Source of the DNA: Dirofilaria immitis
Lineage: Eukaryota; Nematoda; Chromadorea; Rhabditida; Onchocercidae
NCBI GenBank assembly: GCA_024305405.1
Contig: JAKNDB010000092.1
Location: 250,001-314,000 of the forward strand
Direction of reading: 5' to 3'
Length of the DNA stretch: 64,000 bases
The notes under the pieces were generated by a model. It had not been told where the DNA came from, did not search any database, and saw only the letters and a list, made by a program, of their open reading frames with translations. Both the position numbers and the translations under genes were made by a program. Positions 12,931 through 27,480 of the stretch are shown here, one piece after another (within the stretch, counting starts at the first letter, position 1; each line of letters opens with the position of its first letter).

Positions 12931-14734
12931 TTGTCGCAAGTTTAATTTTACCTATGAAAAAATTTTACAAATATTATCATAGTTTCCTTCGGAAAAAAAC
13001 ATCAATTATGTCCGATAGTATGTACTTGTCGCATTTACCGAAAGATGTCATTCATATCGATGATATATCATTAATTATATTGAAGTACCATATACCAATT
13101 AAGTAACATCTGAGTTATCGATGCTTTTTTCGCTCGTTTTTTCTCAAAGGATTACGTTTATCTTTTAAATTTAGCCAATTTTCATATATCATTTGAATGT
13201 GTTATCTATCTCTGATATGTTATCATAATATTTCATTTTCTCAATTTATTGCATCATTAAAATTTGAGTATCTAATTTAAATAACCAAAGGATTTTTTTG
13301 ATTTTAAATGATATGTTATAGTGATAAATAATATAAATTACCTGATTAAGAACGTCTGTAAATCATTATCATATTTTTAATCGAATAATAGATCAAACAG
13401 CTGAGGCATTTGCATAATACAGAAATTTTTAGTTGATTAGAAAGAAGGAATAGAATATTCCAGTAATAAATTCATTAATGCATGGATTACGGTATTTGAT
13501 TATTATAACTTGTTTAAATCAACAATGCAAAAAGATACGATGAAAAGTAGCAACAAAATGAATGAAATAAAGACTATTACCGTACAAAGCTGCAGATTAT
13601 CGTGGTTTATTCTTGTCTGCTACTATATTGGGTACTGATTATTATTATTATTGAGATTATGATTATGGTAAGCGATTATAGGACAAGAATTCAATAAACG
13701 ATTATCATTTTTATTACAAATGTTCTTTGTTTTGGTGACAAAAATTTGAATTCTTAATTGTTAATAAAATGAAATGAGGGAAATATTACGATGAATTGAA
13801 GATTGAAAAATTATGTAAAAGAATTTATAAAAACTTCATTTTTTTCTTAATTTTTTCGCTTTAATTGAAAATTTTTATTTACAATTAAATATATATAGAA
13901 TAATTAATAATTTAATTTTTATATTTAAAAAAATTTTTTATCTTTTTTTAAAAGGCAATTATAATAACATCAATAAATTGTCTATGAATAATAATAATTA
14001 TTATATGACAAAATTTATTTTCTTTTTAAATAGTTTTTTTCATTGCCATGGTTTATCTAAATTTCCATTTGTGTTTAATTATGCGAATTGGCAATTCATT
14101 TAAAAAATGTTAAATTTTTTTGCTAATTCGATCAATGATTTCCAATTATCAATTTCGTTTCTTTTAAACTAAAAATTTCATTTCATTTCTTCTGTAGTTT
14201 CTTTAATAATTTGATTTTCTCAAAATTCTTTCCCGGAAATTTAATAAGTTCTAGTTTTGAAAATAAGAAATATTTCGATATTGATAAAATCATTCGAATA
14301 AAGGAGAAATAATTGTAGAAATTATAAATTTCATTTTGACTTATTTCTAAAATATACTACCGTATATGGGAGGAATGAAAATCCCTAGGCTGTTTAGCTT
14401 TCAGCATTTGAAAAATGCTTGAATGTTATCAGAAGCCAAATAAATATATTAGGCTCATGCTTCAAAAGGCCAAATTCTAGCTAAAATATATTGTTATGCT
14501 TTTTAGAAAAGAAGAATGCTAATATTCATAGCCAAATGTTACTCTTTTCCATGTATATTTCTAAAAATTAAAGGCCCTTTTATGGCTTAGGGAATCAAAT
14601 TTAAATTTGTGATGAAAATGAAATTCAAATTGAATCATTGCAATGAGAAATGTGTTGATGGTAGTAGTGGATGAATAAATTTCTTGAAAATTCTCAAAAT
14701 ATTTGATTAAATTAGAAAGAGCAAAAAAGTGAGA

Positions 14735-14790
14735 GATAGAGAGAGAAATAGAGTGAGAGAGAGAGAGAAAGAGAGAGGGAGGAAGAAGGA
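14735..14790. repeat. GA-rich (GAGA)n tract
   Basis: An imperfect GAGA run ending in GGAGGAAGAAGG. Confidence 0.85.
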
Positions 14791-17671
14791 ATGATAAAAG
14801 AGAGGGAAAATTTTTTTTTGCTTAATTTGACAAATCGTTATGGAAGAAAATTAACTTTTTTTTCCTCTCTTTTTTCCATTTTAAACATTTCTTTTCTATT
14901 TCAAAAAATTTTCAGGAAATTGTTTGTGGAAAAGAAAAAAAGAAGAAAAGGTTCGTTATTTGCTCTTATCATGGAAAATCACAAATCACGGGCATCGTAT
15001 ATTTGATTTATCACAATTATTTTACATCATTATTATTATTATCATTATCATCATAATCATCATCCAATGAATAATCATCCAAAAGTAAATCATCGATCAA
15101 TATGGGAACAATTTCAGGAAAATAATTTTCCGGATTTCTTCTTTCTTTTTCAGGATGAGTTGTTTAATTTTTTCTTTTTTTAAATGAAATCATATATTGT
15201 CCGTATATTTTCTTTCATCCTTTTTTTCTCTGATTTGTTTACATATGTGTTTTTGATATTCTTTATATTATATCACTGGTTTAATTTTGTTTTTTTTTTA
15301 ATATTCATTTGATACTTTTATTTTTGTATATCGTCCCATATTCAACAATGGCATATATAACTTACCGTATTTCTTTAATTTAGCATAGCTTTAAGGCCGT
15401 ATTTCTCTTAATCATTCTCAACACTTGAACAGCTTTAGAATATATCTTGAATTAGATTTTCTGGTACTAAATGAAAATTTGCTCTATAAATTAATTGATT
15501 ATTATATATTTTCGCTTATATGTATATTTGATTTCTTGTTCAAAAATTAATTCACATTCAGTTTTAAATTTGATTAAAAATTTGGCAAAAATTAACAGCA
15601 AAAGCTTTGAATTTATTTCTTGCAATTTTATATATTTTCATTATTCTAAGGTTTTTTCGAGATGACCTTTATGACTTTTAGGAATAATCATATGATTAAA
15701 GTGATTCTAATCATTAATTAAGATAGTTTGGAATTTAGTGGTGCATGAAGTGAATACATACTGCTTCCATTCCATTGAATCCGTTAGAACCAAAATAAAA
15801 AAAAATATTTTATAATTTAAATCTTCAATTATCATTGCTTGCTTTGAGTAGATGCTAAATTATCCGATCTTTTTATGCGTATCAACGGGTAGATATAAAT
15901 TAGCAAAATTATTATTGTCAAAGAGAAGTAGACAATGACAATAAATTATTTGAATTCCTAAATGACAAAGTATCATTTGAAAATTATTACTATGTATCGT
16001 TTTTAAACATGATATGCTTATTAAATGCTTTGGTGAAAGCTTTATTTTTTTTTGGGAATCAATTTTTGTTATTTTATGATTGTATTTCAATTTGATAATT
16101 TATTTAACTGATTAATATTTTTTTGTATGTTTGTTTTTATCATTTTAGCACTATCATTACTGTTATTATATAATTCTTTTATTTTGCCGTATTAGCGATA
16201 GTTTAATGATTATTTGAACTTTACAGAGTAAATCAATATAGAATTATATGCGAGGTATATAAAACTTCATTTCATGATTTAATTAAGTATAAACATTTTT
16301 TTAGATATATATTTTATTCAAGGTATTTTGTCAAAACTAGTTTCCTATCTTCTCTTTATTTGTTCTATCCTTTAACAATGGGTAAGGATAGGGTTTATTT
16401 TTTTTCTTTTACCGATTATTTGAGAAATTAATTGTTAGGAATGTTAAATGATTGATATCGATCGTTTTTATTTTTAATATTTTTTAATGCTTCATCCAAA
16501 ATTTGCTATTTTCCTTTTTCCTTAATCTTTCTTTTTCATCACATATTTTGGGTAATTTTATAATTATTATGGGAATAAGTTAATATATATATATATATAT
16601 GTAAATAAATGATTAAATTTTTTTTTAATTTAAAAGAAAATAAACGAAGAAATTTTAAAAATTGAATTATTTCAAATTTATTTCGCAAATATTTTGTGCC
16701 ATTTCATTTTTAATGTTTATCTTTCCGTCTTTTTATTTTTATCAAAATTATAATTTCTATATATTTTGATTATTATTTTATACGTTTTGTTTTTATTTTA
16801 CTTTTCTTTACACTTCTTTTAAAATATTTTTTGTTGCTTTTGAAAGCAAATAAACAAATAAGAAGTTTTGTAAACAAAAATGGAAACTTTTTGTTTTCTT
16901 TTCTTCTTGTCTATTGTATGATAAATGATTATTTTAATATAAAAATAAAGGAAATTTGATTTTATTTTATGACACATAAGTGTTAAAATAATGCAGTAAG
17001 ATAATTTAACTGATTTTTTTGTTGAAATAAAATAATCGAACTAAAGGATAGATTTATCAGAAGCTCAAAAATGTATCAAAAATTTTCAAACGAATAAAAT
17101 GATTAGATTGAACAGTTGATTTTATAATTTAGATATGCTAGTAGTTTAAAGTTCTTATTTTCTCGATCAATAAATATGAGTTGTTGAATTAAACAATTTA
17201 AGCATATCTCTCTACTAATATCATTTCCTAATAAATTTTGAAATTTTTTCATAGCGGATTTTTAGACTTACAAATTGTAAACGATATTAAAGATTAGATA
17301 TAAATGATAAAACAAACAACGATAGTAGTGATATTGAAATTTCCTTGTCGCTTAACTAATTTTTACAACTATTATAAGCATAGTTTGAACTGCTCTATTT
17401 ACACGTACAATGACGTACGTATACGTGGATTTATTAAATTGCATTATATAATACACTAAATTTTTCACGTATAACAAGTCTTCAATACATTCCAATTGAG
17501 AAAAAAATCCATTCACATCATTATTGTTATCGATCTTATCATTTCTATTATTATTGTTAAATTATTATCAGCTGATAATTGATCAAATACGTAACTAACA
17601 AAACGAAATTATTTTCAAATAGAAATTTAGTGGTTAGAGAATGTTGAGGATAATTGCAGTAATAGCATTGG

Positions 17672-17682
17672 ATGATGATGAC

Positions 17683-17716
<34 letters not shown>
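17672..17716. repeat. (GAT)n trinucleotide repeat
   Basis: About fourteen GAT units with one GAC. The minus-strand frames across it are poly-Ile or poly-His shadows. Confidence 0.92.
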
Positions 17717-17717
<1 letters not shown>

Positions 17718-20700
17718 GAATGGATGATAAGTGGTGTTGTGCTCCATGATGCTGTCTGCATGCATACACCGTATCCCAAATACCAAAATGATTTTTGAAA
17801 ATAATTTAATTTAATAAATTTCATTCCAATTTTAATTTAATAAATTAATTAGTCCCTAACTTAGAATATATTAATTGTTAATTAAATCAAGCATTAGTGA
17901 GAAAATTTTTATACAAATTAAAAAAAAAACTTATCATAATGGATAAAGAATGATAAGTGTTATTTATGACGTGTTATTCGGAATGTAAATTAGTGTAATC
18001 CGGAATATCGCTTTGCGGATAAAGTTTTGATCATTTTCTTTGGATATTAATTCCGGAAGGAAGATTTGATTTGTATGTTGATGTTGATGAAATCGGAAAA
18101 AGTAATCATATATCAATATTCCGTAATCAACTGCAAAGGCTAAATAAATTTTTTCATTTCATCTGAAACAAGAAGCACTATACTAGTTTTACATGTTCGT
18201 TACTGATTACATCGTTGCTGATGACAAATTTAAGATGATACATAAAAGTGATATAATAGTGATACAAAAAACTGATATGATAATTAAGGCATACAATTAA
18301 TTTGTTCAAATGATTCGAAATATAAAAACACTTTTTTCTCAATTCTTTCTCTTTAGCTTTTTATTTATAACTTTACTTAAAAACTGATTAGCTGAAAAAT
18401 AAAAAAAAGAAACTAGTTCCTAAATATTATGAATATTTCATTCAAAAGATGATAACAATTGCTGATAGCAGAGAACAAACCTATTTTATTTTACAACTAA
18501 TAAAGGAAAAAAAATTAAATCTCGAAGATAATTGATTTTCATCCATTCAATCATTCATAATTTTCAATTAAATCGATTACTATCAAATGATATTTTTTAA
18601 TGAAACAATTGATGTATATATCTCGATTTTATTCATTCATAATAATTATCATTTTATAATATTGACTCAACATGATATGATAAACTTTTCCAGGCTATCA
18701 CAATTTTCTTATATTATAATTTTCCAAAGAAATAATAATTAAATTGGAAAAGGGAAAAAGAAAAACTTTCTTCTCTTTCTTGAACTTCACGAAGATTAAA
18801 AAGACTGAAAATGGAAATTATATGAATACGATAGCTATCAGTTCAGTTATTTTGTTATTTTAATTCTAATTTTTTTTCCAATTATTCGCATACGATGAAA
18901 TTTATCAACTTTTCCATCTCATTACATTTATACTATCTTTCTCATATTGCTTTTACTTAAAAATGAAATGAATCGCTAACTTCTATTAATGGAGAAATGA
19001 AAACTGAAAAAAAATTTGTTATCAGTTATATGAATATAAAATATATTAATTATTATATATAAGTATAAAATATATCATAATTATTATATTTGGCCAATGA
19101 AATACAATTATACTATTTCTTTTGTAAGGGATTTTGATAATTTCTTTAGATTTTATGAGTGTTAATTAAGTAATAATTCATTAATTTATCATTCCTATAT
19201 TTTAAAGTTCAGTAAATTTCATTTAGAATAATTTATAATTAGTAATAATAATAATTGGTATAAATTAATCAAATGAAAATAGAAAGAAGAAAAAGGAAAA
19301 GAAAAAAGTTTAAACGATTACAGTTAGCAATCCGGATTATCCAATCCACTAAATGATTCAGGTTTACTCATCTTTCTCGAATTCATTGTCCCGAACCTGT
19401 TCTGATTATGTATCGAGGCGACATGATGGCGCTATTTTTTATTTGTTTATCTTCTCTGATCTTAAAGAAAATGAAAGGTTTAAATTTGTTTGAATGAAAG
19501 CTTAACTGGATCAGGGTAATAAGCGAGAAACTGGAATGAGTAAGGGTAATCGAAGATGAAGAATGTATCGATCATTATCATTATAATAATCATCATCATC
19601 ATCATTGTCATTACCATTATTATTATTATCATTGTCAACAACATTTGGGTCGTTTTTTAGATCCACTTCAGGGTTAACAATCTCTTGTTTAGAAAGGGAT
19701 ACCTTTAAGCAATACCGTATATTATAAAATGCATCTCTTCTTTCAAGTTCTTCAAAAGGTTGCTCATTTCAGGTCCTTCATTTCATTCTAATTTCTTTCT
19801 CTTACCTTTTTCTCTCGTATACCTTTTTAAGTTCTCCACAACTTTTTCTTTCTCTTCTTTTTTCCAATCAAATATCGGATAAGTAGTAGTAATAATAACA
19901 GATGGTGAAGTGGATGATTTTTAATCTTTTAGTTAAGAAGTTTTTGTTAACAAAAAAAAAAAACGAAAAAATTGACACATCTGTTAATCAAAAATTTTTT
20001 TTGGAAATAATTGACAAATTCTTTGCTCTTTCCATTGAAATAAAATAAAATTTTATTAAATTAAAAGATTTTTATTAAAAAGATGGAAAAGAAATTCTTA
20101 CAGTATGAAATGAATTTGTTTATTTTCTTTTAAATTGGCAATCATATTTGTATCTGTTTGTTTGGAATATTCCTTTCCTTAAAAGCTATTAACACTCTTG
20201 CTAGTTTGTTAGTTATCATATCGATTTACTTCCAATCCATTTGGGAATAATCTTTCTCCTATTTCTAATAATTCTTTCAATTTTTAATTATTTTTAGTAA
20301 ATAATCCAAACCAAACATGGATATTTTCATAATTATTCCATTTAGATCGTAATTTCATTTATCACTTAAGCATCAGTTATTGTCATCAAATATTGATAGT
20401 AATGACAAAAGATATAAAATACTGATTTCTTCCTTATTTTGATTTTCAAATTTGATAATTTTTGAAAAAAATTTTTCTATAATATTTCATAACATATTCT
20501 TAATTAATGTCTAAATTACATCGTTATATATATGTATATTTATTTATTTCGTATATATTTTGTTATAGAAAATGTTTTTTTGATTTTTTCCCAAATTTTA
20601 TTTTCTGAATTTCTATGATAATATTTTTCCTCCAATTCTTTTACTATATATATTTACATTGTTAACAAGGAAAAAAAAGTTACACAATTCAAATTCATTC

Positions 20701-23700
20701 TTATCTTTCATACTTTTTTATTTGTTTTATTTATTTTTATTAAATTAGCTATTGAAGAAGAAAAGATTCAAAAAGAAAAATAATATAATTTATTTTTATA
20801 TTTTGCATTATTTAAAATTTCATTACAATTTACCTATATTTTTCTTATTCTTATTTTCAAACATTTTTCATTAAAAGTATTTTCTTTCTTTCTTTCTTAA
20901 TAATTTACTTTTCCATCTATCCATCCTTCATAATGAGTTTCATCAAATACTTTCTTAATAATTTACTTTTCCATCCATTCTTCCTTTATCATGAGATTCA
21001 TCAAATAAAGAAAATGAATATTATTGCATCGAAAAAATATATATATATATATATAAATATTTTTGCCTTTCTAAAAGCAGTTGTAAACTTGAACTTATGA
21101 TACTAAGGAGATGAACCGATATAGCTAGCTTATTTCTATTTGCATCATTTCCGCTTTTCTTTTGATATAGGCAATTAACACTAAATATATACATATATAT
21201 ATTTATTTATTCATAAACTATGTAAATTCAAATTTATTATATTTGAAAGTGTCATGCGAGTACACACGTACAACTTGCGTGCATAGAAACTTTTGTATTT
21301 GATGTATTTAAAGCAATTACAAGACAGAATTATGAATAGTAGGAATTCTGATAATTCATTTTAGGATTATCGATAACTCTTAAAAGAATTAATTCATCGA
21401 TTAAACTTGGGATCTTTTTTTTTTTTTTGCAAACAAAGCTAATGCAATATAATTATATATTTTTATAATTAAATCGCATTAATTATCCTATCTAATTATT
21501 GCCTTATTTTAATTATTGTAAATATATTCTGATGCCAATTTCAAGGATACTTTTTTTGATCAAAATTATGTATTTTAGAATAACTTTTACATTTTTCTAA
21601 GAATATATTTTACTTATACTAATCGTTTAAAGTTAACGAGAAAAAGTAAATAAAAAAAAAAACGAGAAAAAAGTAAACAAATGATACGCACATTATTCTT
21701 TCACTTTTCTTTATTTTATTTGATTGATTGATTGATTATATTAATCATTATTAATTGTATTATTTGCAATACTTTTTTCGTATAAATTCATAGAAAAAAA
21801 TTCAATTAGAAATTAAATTTTAATTAATACATTTTTAGAATTATATTTGTTTATTTTTTTTGTTAAAATAAAAAAAATGAGAAATGTAAAGTTTTTTCGT
21901 TTCTTTTGCAATAAATAAATAAATAAAAAGTAAATAATTGGGAAATAAACAATTGGCTTATTTGAGGAAACTAAAATTTTAATTATTTAAAGTTTTTTCT
22001 TTTATTTTATGAAATTTCTGATATAATTTTTTAAATCTAATCTAACCTGCTTATACCTTTCTGTTATGATAGTATTATTTAGCCTAAAAATTTCTTTTTC
22101 TTTTTTTTTTTTAATAACATTACTCAGGCAATCTTTCGTTGTCTTTTCATTTATTTTTTAGCGTGAAATTAATATAATTTTAAAAATTGATACCGTATTT
22201 TTTCCAATTATTTATTCCATCTTTTTAAACTGTATTTTAATAAACAATGAAATTTTATCATTAGAATGACACAACATGTACATATTAGATGACACATAAA
22301 TCGTAAGCATAGCAATAAATTGTCACCAAATTGTTATTATCACTCAATGATTATCACATTAAATTAAAATGATCAGTTAGAAGAGTAAAAGAGAAAAAAG
22401 AAAGGAAAATAAATTGATAATTCATGAATTGATTAATTTCTGATATTCAAAACAAAAAATTTTTTCTTTTCAATAATTTTAATTTTAACAATTTTATTGA
22501 AAATCATTGATAAGCAAAAAGAAAATCAATAATTATACTGATGCAAGAAGAAAAAAAAGAGACGGAATGATGATAATAAATGATAATGATAATAAATAGC
22601 GCTTTATTTCTTTAACTAGATCATAGATAATTCATAAAGGAAAGAATATCGTTCAAAAAAATGGAGACGAATATTTTTTCATTATTCTTTAAATTTCTTT
22701 GTTTCTTTTTTCTCGTTCTATTTGCTTCTTAATACGATAATCTATCATAGTGTTTTTCTTCTCTTCTCTCTTTGTTGTTAATGAAAAGAAGAGAGTAAAA
22801 TTTCATTTCTCAAATAATTTCAAATAAACTAAACTTCATTGTTAAATAATTTGAACTTTTTTCCTCCAATGACCTTTGACATAGCTTAATAAATAAAGTC
22901 ACAAGCCGAATCATTAGCTGCTATAATTATATCATAATTTTGAGTTAAAAAGATTACTCTTATTTTTATTAATTCCTATTACTCAATTGCAATATAATAT
23001 GATTTAATTACTATTGATATTAGTGATAATCTTATCATTTATTATTATTATAATGTAATATATAAACAAAGGATACATAAATATATTTTGATAAATTTCA
23101 AATCATTGTAAGACACGTACATACACATTATACACGTACGCTTTCAATGAATAAACAAATATTTACATTTACAGTAAATTTTTAATAAATTTTACTACTG
23201 TTAAATTAATAAATTTTATGCTAATTATAAAACAATTGTTATCAATATTTTTGTAGGTAAATAAGGATGATATGATCATCGAGAAATTTCTATCTTTTTT
23301 ATATAATATTTATTAATATCACATAATAGATTTTTTTCCTTGTACAATTATATCATTTTTATTTTCTTAGAAAATAGATCATAAGAATTATCATTTTACT
23401 GTCAAGAAATTATTAGTAGGCAAGAAAAGAAATACAAAAATTATTTTTTGGAATTTTCAACTTTTCAATTTTCTGAAAATTACATATCGAATAAGCAATG
23501 ATATGAGATCATCGAGAAATTTCTTTGTGATTTTTTTTTATTTTTTAAAATCCAACGTTTTTATGAATATTCAATTAGTAATGAAAAAAAAAGTAAAAAT
23601 GAAAGAAGGAAAATGTTATAATTTTAAATTTGAAAAAAATTGAAATTGTTATAATTTTAAATTTGAAAAGTATTTTAATTGCATTTTTTTCTTATTTCTA

Positions 23701-24297
23701 TTTCAATTCTTAAAATTTTTTCTTCCTTTTTTGCAAAGAGAAAATTTTGCAATTATTAATTTAAAATTTAAATTTATAGGAAATGGAAATTCAATCAATA
23801 AACTATTATTTGTATATTATCGTATTTGATAAAATCTTTTAGTAAAATTTTCGATTGTATAACATAGAACAATTAAATGATGAAATGATAAAGATTATTG
23901 TGATTATTTGTGCTCAGGATAATATTTCACTGATTTATTAATTATTCATTATGAATATAAATTTCATACAAACCAATTCATTATGTATCAATTGTTTCAG
24001 AATAAAAATGTAGTAATAATTATAATATTTGAATCATATGATCGAAATGATTATAAGGAATCATAAAATTATAAATTATTTCATCATGTCATTCCTAATT
24101 TTATTACAAATTTTTAAATCAACCAATAGTGATGATCAATAGTTTAAATTAAGGAGAGATGAAAATGTTATGTTATCAAATAAACATATATTTGTTCTCT
24201 ATACGATATTTTTATGCTCAAGATTAGAGAAATATATAACGAAAGGAGGGGATCAATTCGAGGACAGAATAACATAGCTTATAAGCAAGATTTTATT

Positions 24298-24354
<57 letters not shown>
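24298..24354. repeat. (TTA)n trinucleotide microsatellite
   Basis: A pure TTA run of roughly eighteen units. Confidence 0.95.
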
Positions 24355-24355
<1 letters not shown>

Positions 24356-25139
24356 AACTAATAATTAATCGATTAATTAGTGAGTATAGTTACAGTTAAT
24401 ATTAGTTTCATAAAAGTGATATACGGTAAAAATACATATAAGCTTATTTTACTTATTTTAAATATTGGATCAATGAAATAGATGAAGATAGAAGAAATAT
24501 ATATTTAATTGGTAATGAACTGAATTATAAGCCGATAAATAAATATGATAATAAATTTTGCATGCTACTAATGAAGTATAAGATGATTATCGATGAAGGA
24601 TATTTTACTCGTCAAATTATAGGTTTAAATTTTTTCGATAATGGTGAACGATCTAATGATAAAAATTTAAAAAGAGGAAAAATAAATAAATTTTTAATAA
24701 AATAAATATTTTAAATAAAATAAAATAAATTTTAAGAAAGTTAAAAGAAAAAATGAAAATCAAAATAAATTTACCAAAATTATTTCTAACAAAATTTTGC
24801 ACAAATTTAAATCACACACAACAAAATTCTGATCATCAAAATAATAAATCAAAAATTTTTTCAAAAATAATTTTTTCTTTTTTCCTGCAATAGTAATCAT
24901 ACATATAACATACTATTATTATTATTGTTATCATTGCTATTCTTTCATTTCAATGAATAATTATTATGGGGGAAAATGTAATTTGTTCGATAAAACTTTT
25001 TTCATCAATTCATAACAAATACCATCAACGATTAATTATTATATTCATTGAATAAATACAATAATATTATTAAGAGACAGATACAGCTTGAATAAAGCAC
25101 AACTTAGTTCGATAATTCATTAATAACGACAAATAGTAT

Positions 25140-25400
25140 GGCAATAATAATAATAGTGATAATAGTAATATAAAAATAAGTATGATGCAAATAATGATGT
25201 AAATAATAATAATAGCGATAGTGATAGCTGATAATAGTAATGATAGTGATAATAATAATAATGACAAAAATAATAATAATAGTAACAATGATTAATAATA
25301 ATAATAATAATAGTAGTATAGCAATAATAACCGTAATAATGATAATAATATATGATAATGGCAACTAAAATGATGATTAATGATGGTAATGATAAATGCG
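25140..25400. repeat. Imperfect AAT/GAT-rich repeat region
   Basis: Runs of AATAATAAT are broken by GATAGTGAT and similar variants. The overlapping minus-strand open frames are low-complexity shadows (Ile/Leu/Tyr). Confidence 0.8.
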
Positions 25401-26926
25401 GGAAAGAATGGTATATCATCGAAAAAATATCATTTTTTCGAATGCATAATTGTAGATAAAAGACGAAGAATGGAAATGAACCAGGTCAGGTTAATTTAAG
25501 AAATAAATTATTATTTCACTTCTTTTTTTCAATTTCAGTAATTTCTTTTATAAAATATAATTACTTTTTTTCTCTTATACTACCATATATGCGAATTCTT
25601 TTATAAATTTATGTTAAATATTCCGCACGAAAAAGGAAACGAAATGACTTAAATATTATCGATCAGAAATTAAAAGTTTTTTTTTGAATAAATAGCACTT
25701 TTGTATTTGATAATTATCAAAAATATAAACGAATGGGAAGAATTGATAATGCAGTGATATCGGTAATAAAAAAGGAATAAAAAAGAAAATAATGAAGGCA
25801 AACAACTTATAAAAATTTATCCTCAAAAATTTTGATCTAAAAACTAAACAGTACATGTCCATAATTTTTATTTAGTTATTAAATTAAAATATGTTATCAA
25901 ATTTTGATATAAGTTCAAATTTTTGACATATATGTGTGTAAGAGAAAAAATTGCTATAACGTTGAATAAATGAGTATTTTTTAATTATTTCAAATATGAC
26001 AATAACTTCTATTGGAAAAATTACAAGAAGAATTACAGCAAATTGGTATTAATCTTAAGAATATTTTATTACTAAAAATTAAATGAATAAATTATCAAAT
26101 AAAAGCTATTAAAATGAGGGAAAGAAATATGTATTAAATAAATACATTATGTAACCTTTAAACTTTTATTAGGAAAATAAAATGGATATAAAATTATACA
26201 AACAAAAAAAAAGGCAATTAATTGAAAAGGAAGAAAAAAAATTGATCATCAAAGTAATCGTTTGAAGAGAAAAGACAAAAGCTAAAATCTAAAAAGCAAA
26301 TAAATTATACTGTTTGCTAATTTTGGAAATACAATATTTACTTATTATATTATTATTAGGAATGAAGCATATATATATATGTATATCAATAAATCAGTCT
26401 TTTTGTAGTATGATAATTTTGATAACAATTTAGAAACCTTTGATATCTTTTATTCTATGGTAGTTTCTGATTATTAGTTTAGGAATTTTTATGTTAAGAA
26501 AAATAAGCTTAATTTAATGAGAAATAGATGATTAAAACAGGTGAAATTTTTATTATAAGATATCATTGATTAATCAAAGAAAAGAAAAAATATAAAGGAA
26601 AAACAGTAGGTGGCGTTATTGTTATGAACCATAAAATAAATTAATATAGTCAAAAAGATTATTAGACCTGATGGATTAACTTCTGGAAGCAAATTAAGTA
26701 ACCCCTGCCGGGTACTACTGATTCTTTTGTCAAATATAGCATTCAATCATAAAGGTACCGATAAATTACGATTGAAATTGGTTTCGTTACCTTTGATGAT
26801 GCAATAACAATATATCCATACATACACATTTTATTGTCTTAGAAATCATCACCATCTAATACCACTTTATTTCTTGTTGTTACATGCTATGCTATGGTCA
26901 AAATTTGTATAGTATTTAAAAAGAAT

Positions 26927-27480
26927 TTTATATGAAATTTAAGTATTAGTGATTTTATGCAAAAGTTAAGTTTACTAATTAAATGTTGACATATTTTAGA
27001 TATTAATTTATATTAATTTTTTGCGAAAACAAAAGAGAATTTTCAATTTCATTTTTTAATAATATGAAAATGAGATTGTAATGCAAAGAGAAATTTTATA
27101 CAAAATTTAAGCACTAATTAAATTGCTATCAAAAATCCATTTCCCATTTAAAAATTCTCTTATAAAAATGGAAAGAAAAGCTTAGAGGATTTTTTTAATA
27201 TTGTGATATAGGGAACTGAATTACAGTAAATAAGAAAAAATTTTGTACGAATTTAAATATTAATTAATTATCTATAAGAAATTATTTTTCATTCTTGAAA
27301 AATACACTTATGAAAAGAAAAGCGCATTAAAATAAAAGTTAATTATTGCCTAAATTCCATAATTTTTCGTTTTTATTTTTTGATAATATAAAAATTTGAG
27401 CAAAAGAAAATTTTAAATTTTATGTGAATTCAGGTATTAATTAATTACCGGCAATTTTTTCTAGGAAAAGAAAAAAATTT
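26927..27480. repeat. Degenerate ~150-160 bp tandem repeat (about 4 copies)
   Basis: Copies start near 26,927, 27,090, 27,236 and 27,413. Each has an ATTTTATA/ATTTTGTA-like start, a GAATTTAAGTATTAATTAATT-like core and a following A/G-rich AAAAGAAAA stretch. The copies are heavily diverged, so this is judged by eye. Confidence 0.45.

Noticed and set aside
25070..25419. Three overlapping minus-strand frames of 72-99 codons
   Set aside because: All are low-complexity Ile/Leu/Tyr translations of an AAT/GAT repeat.
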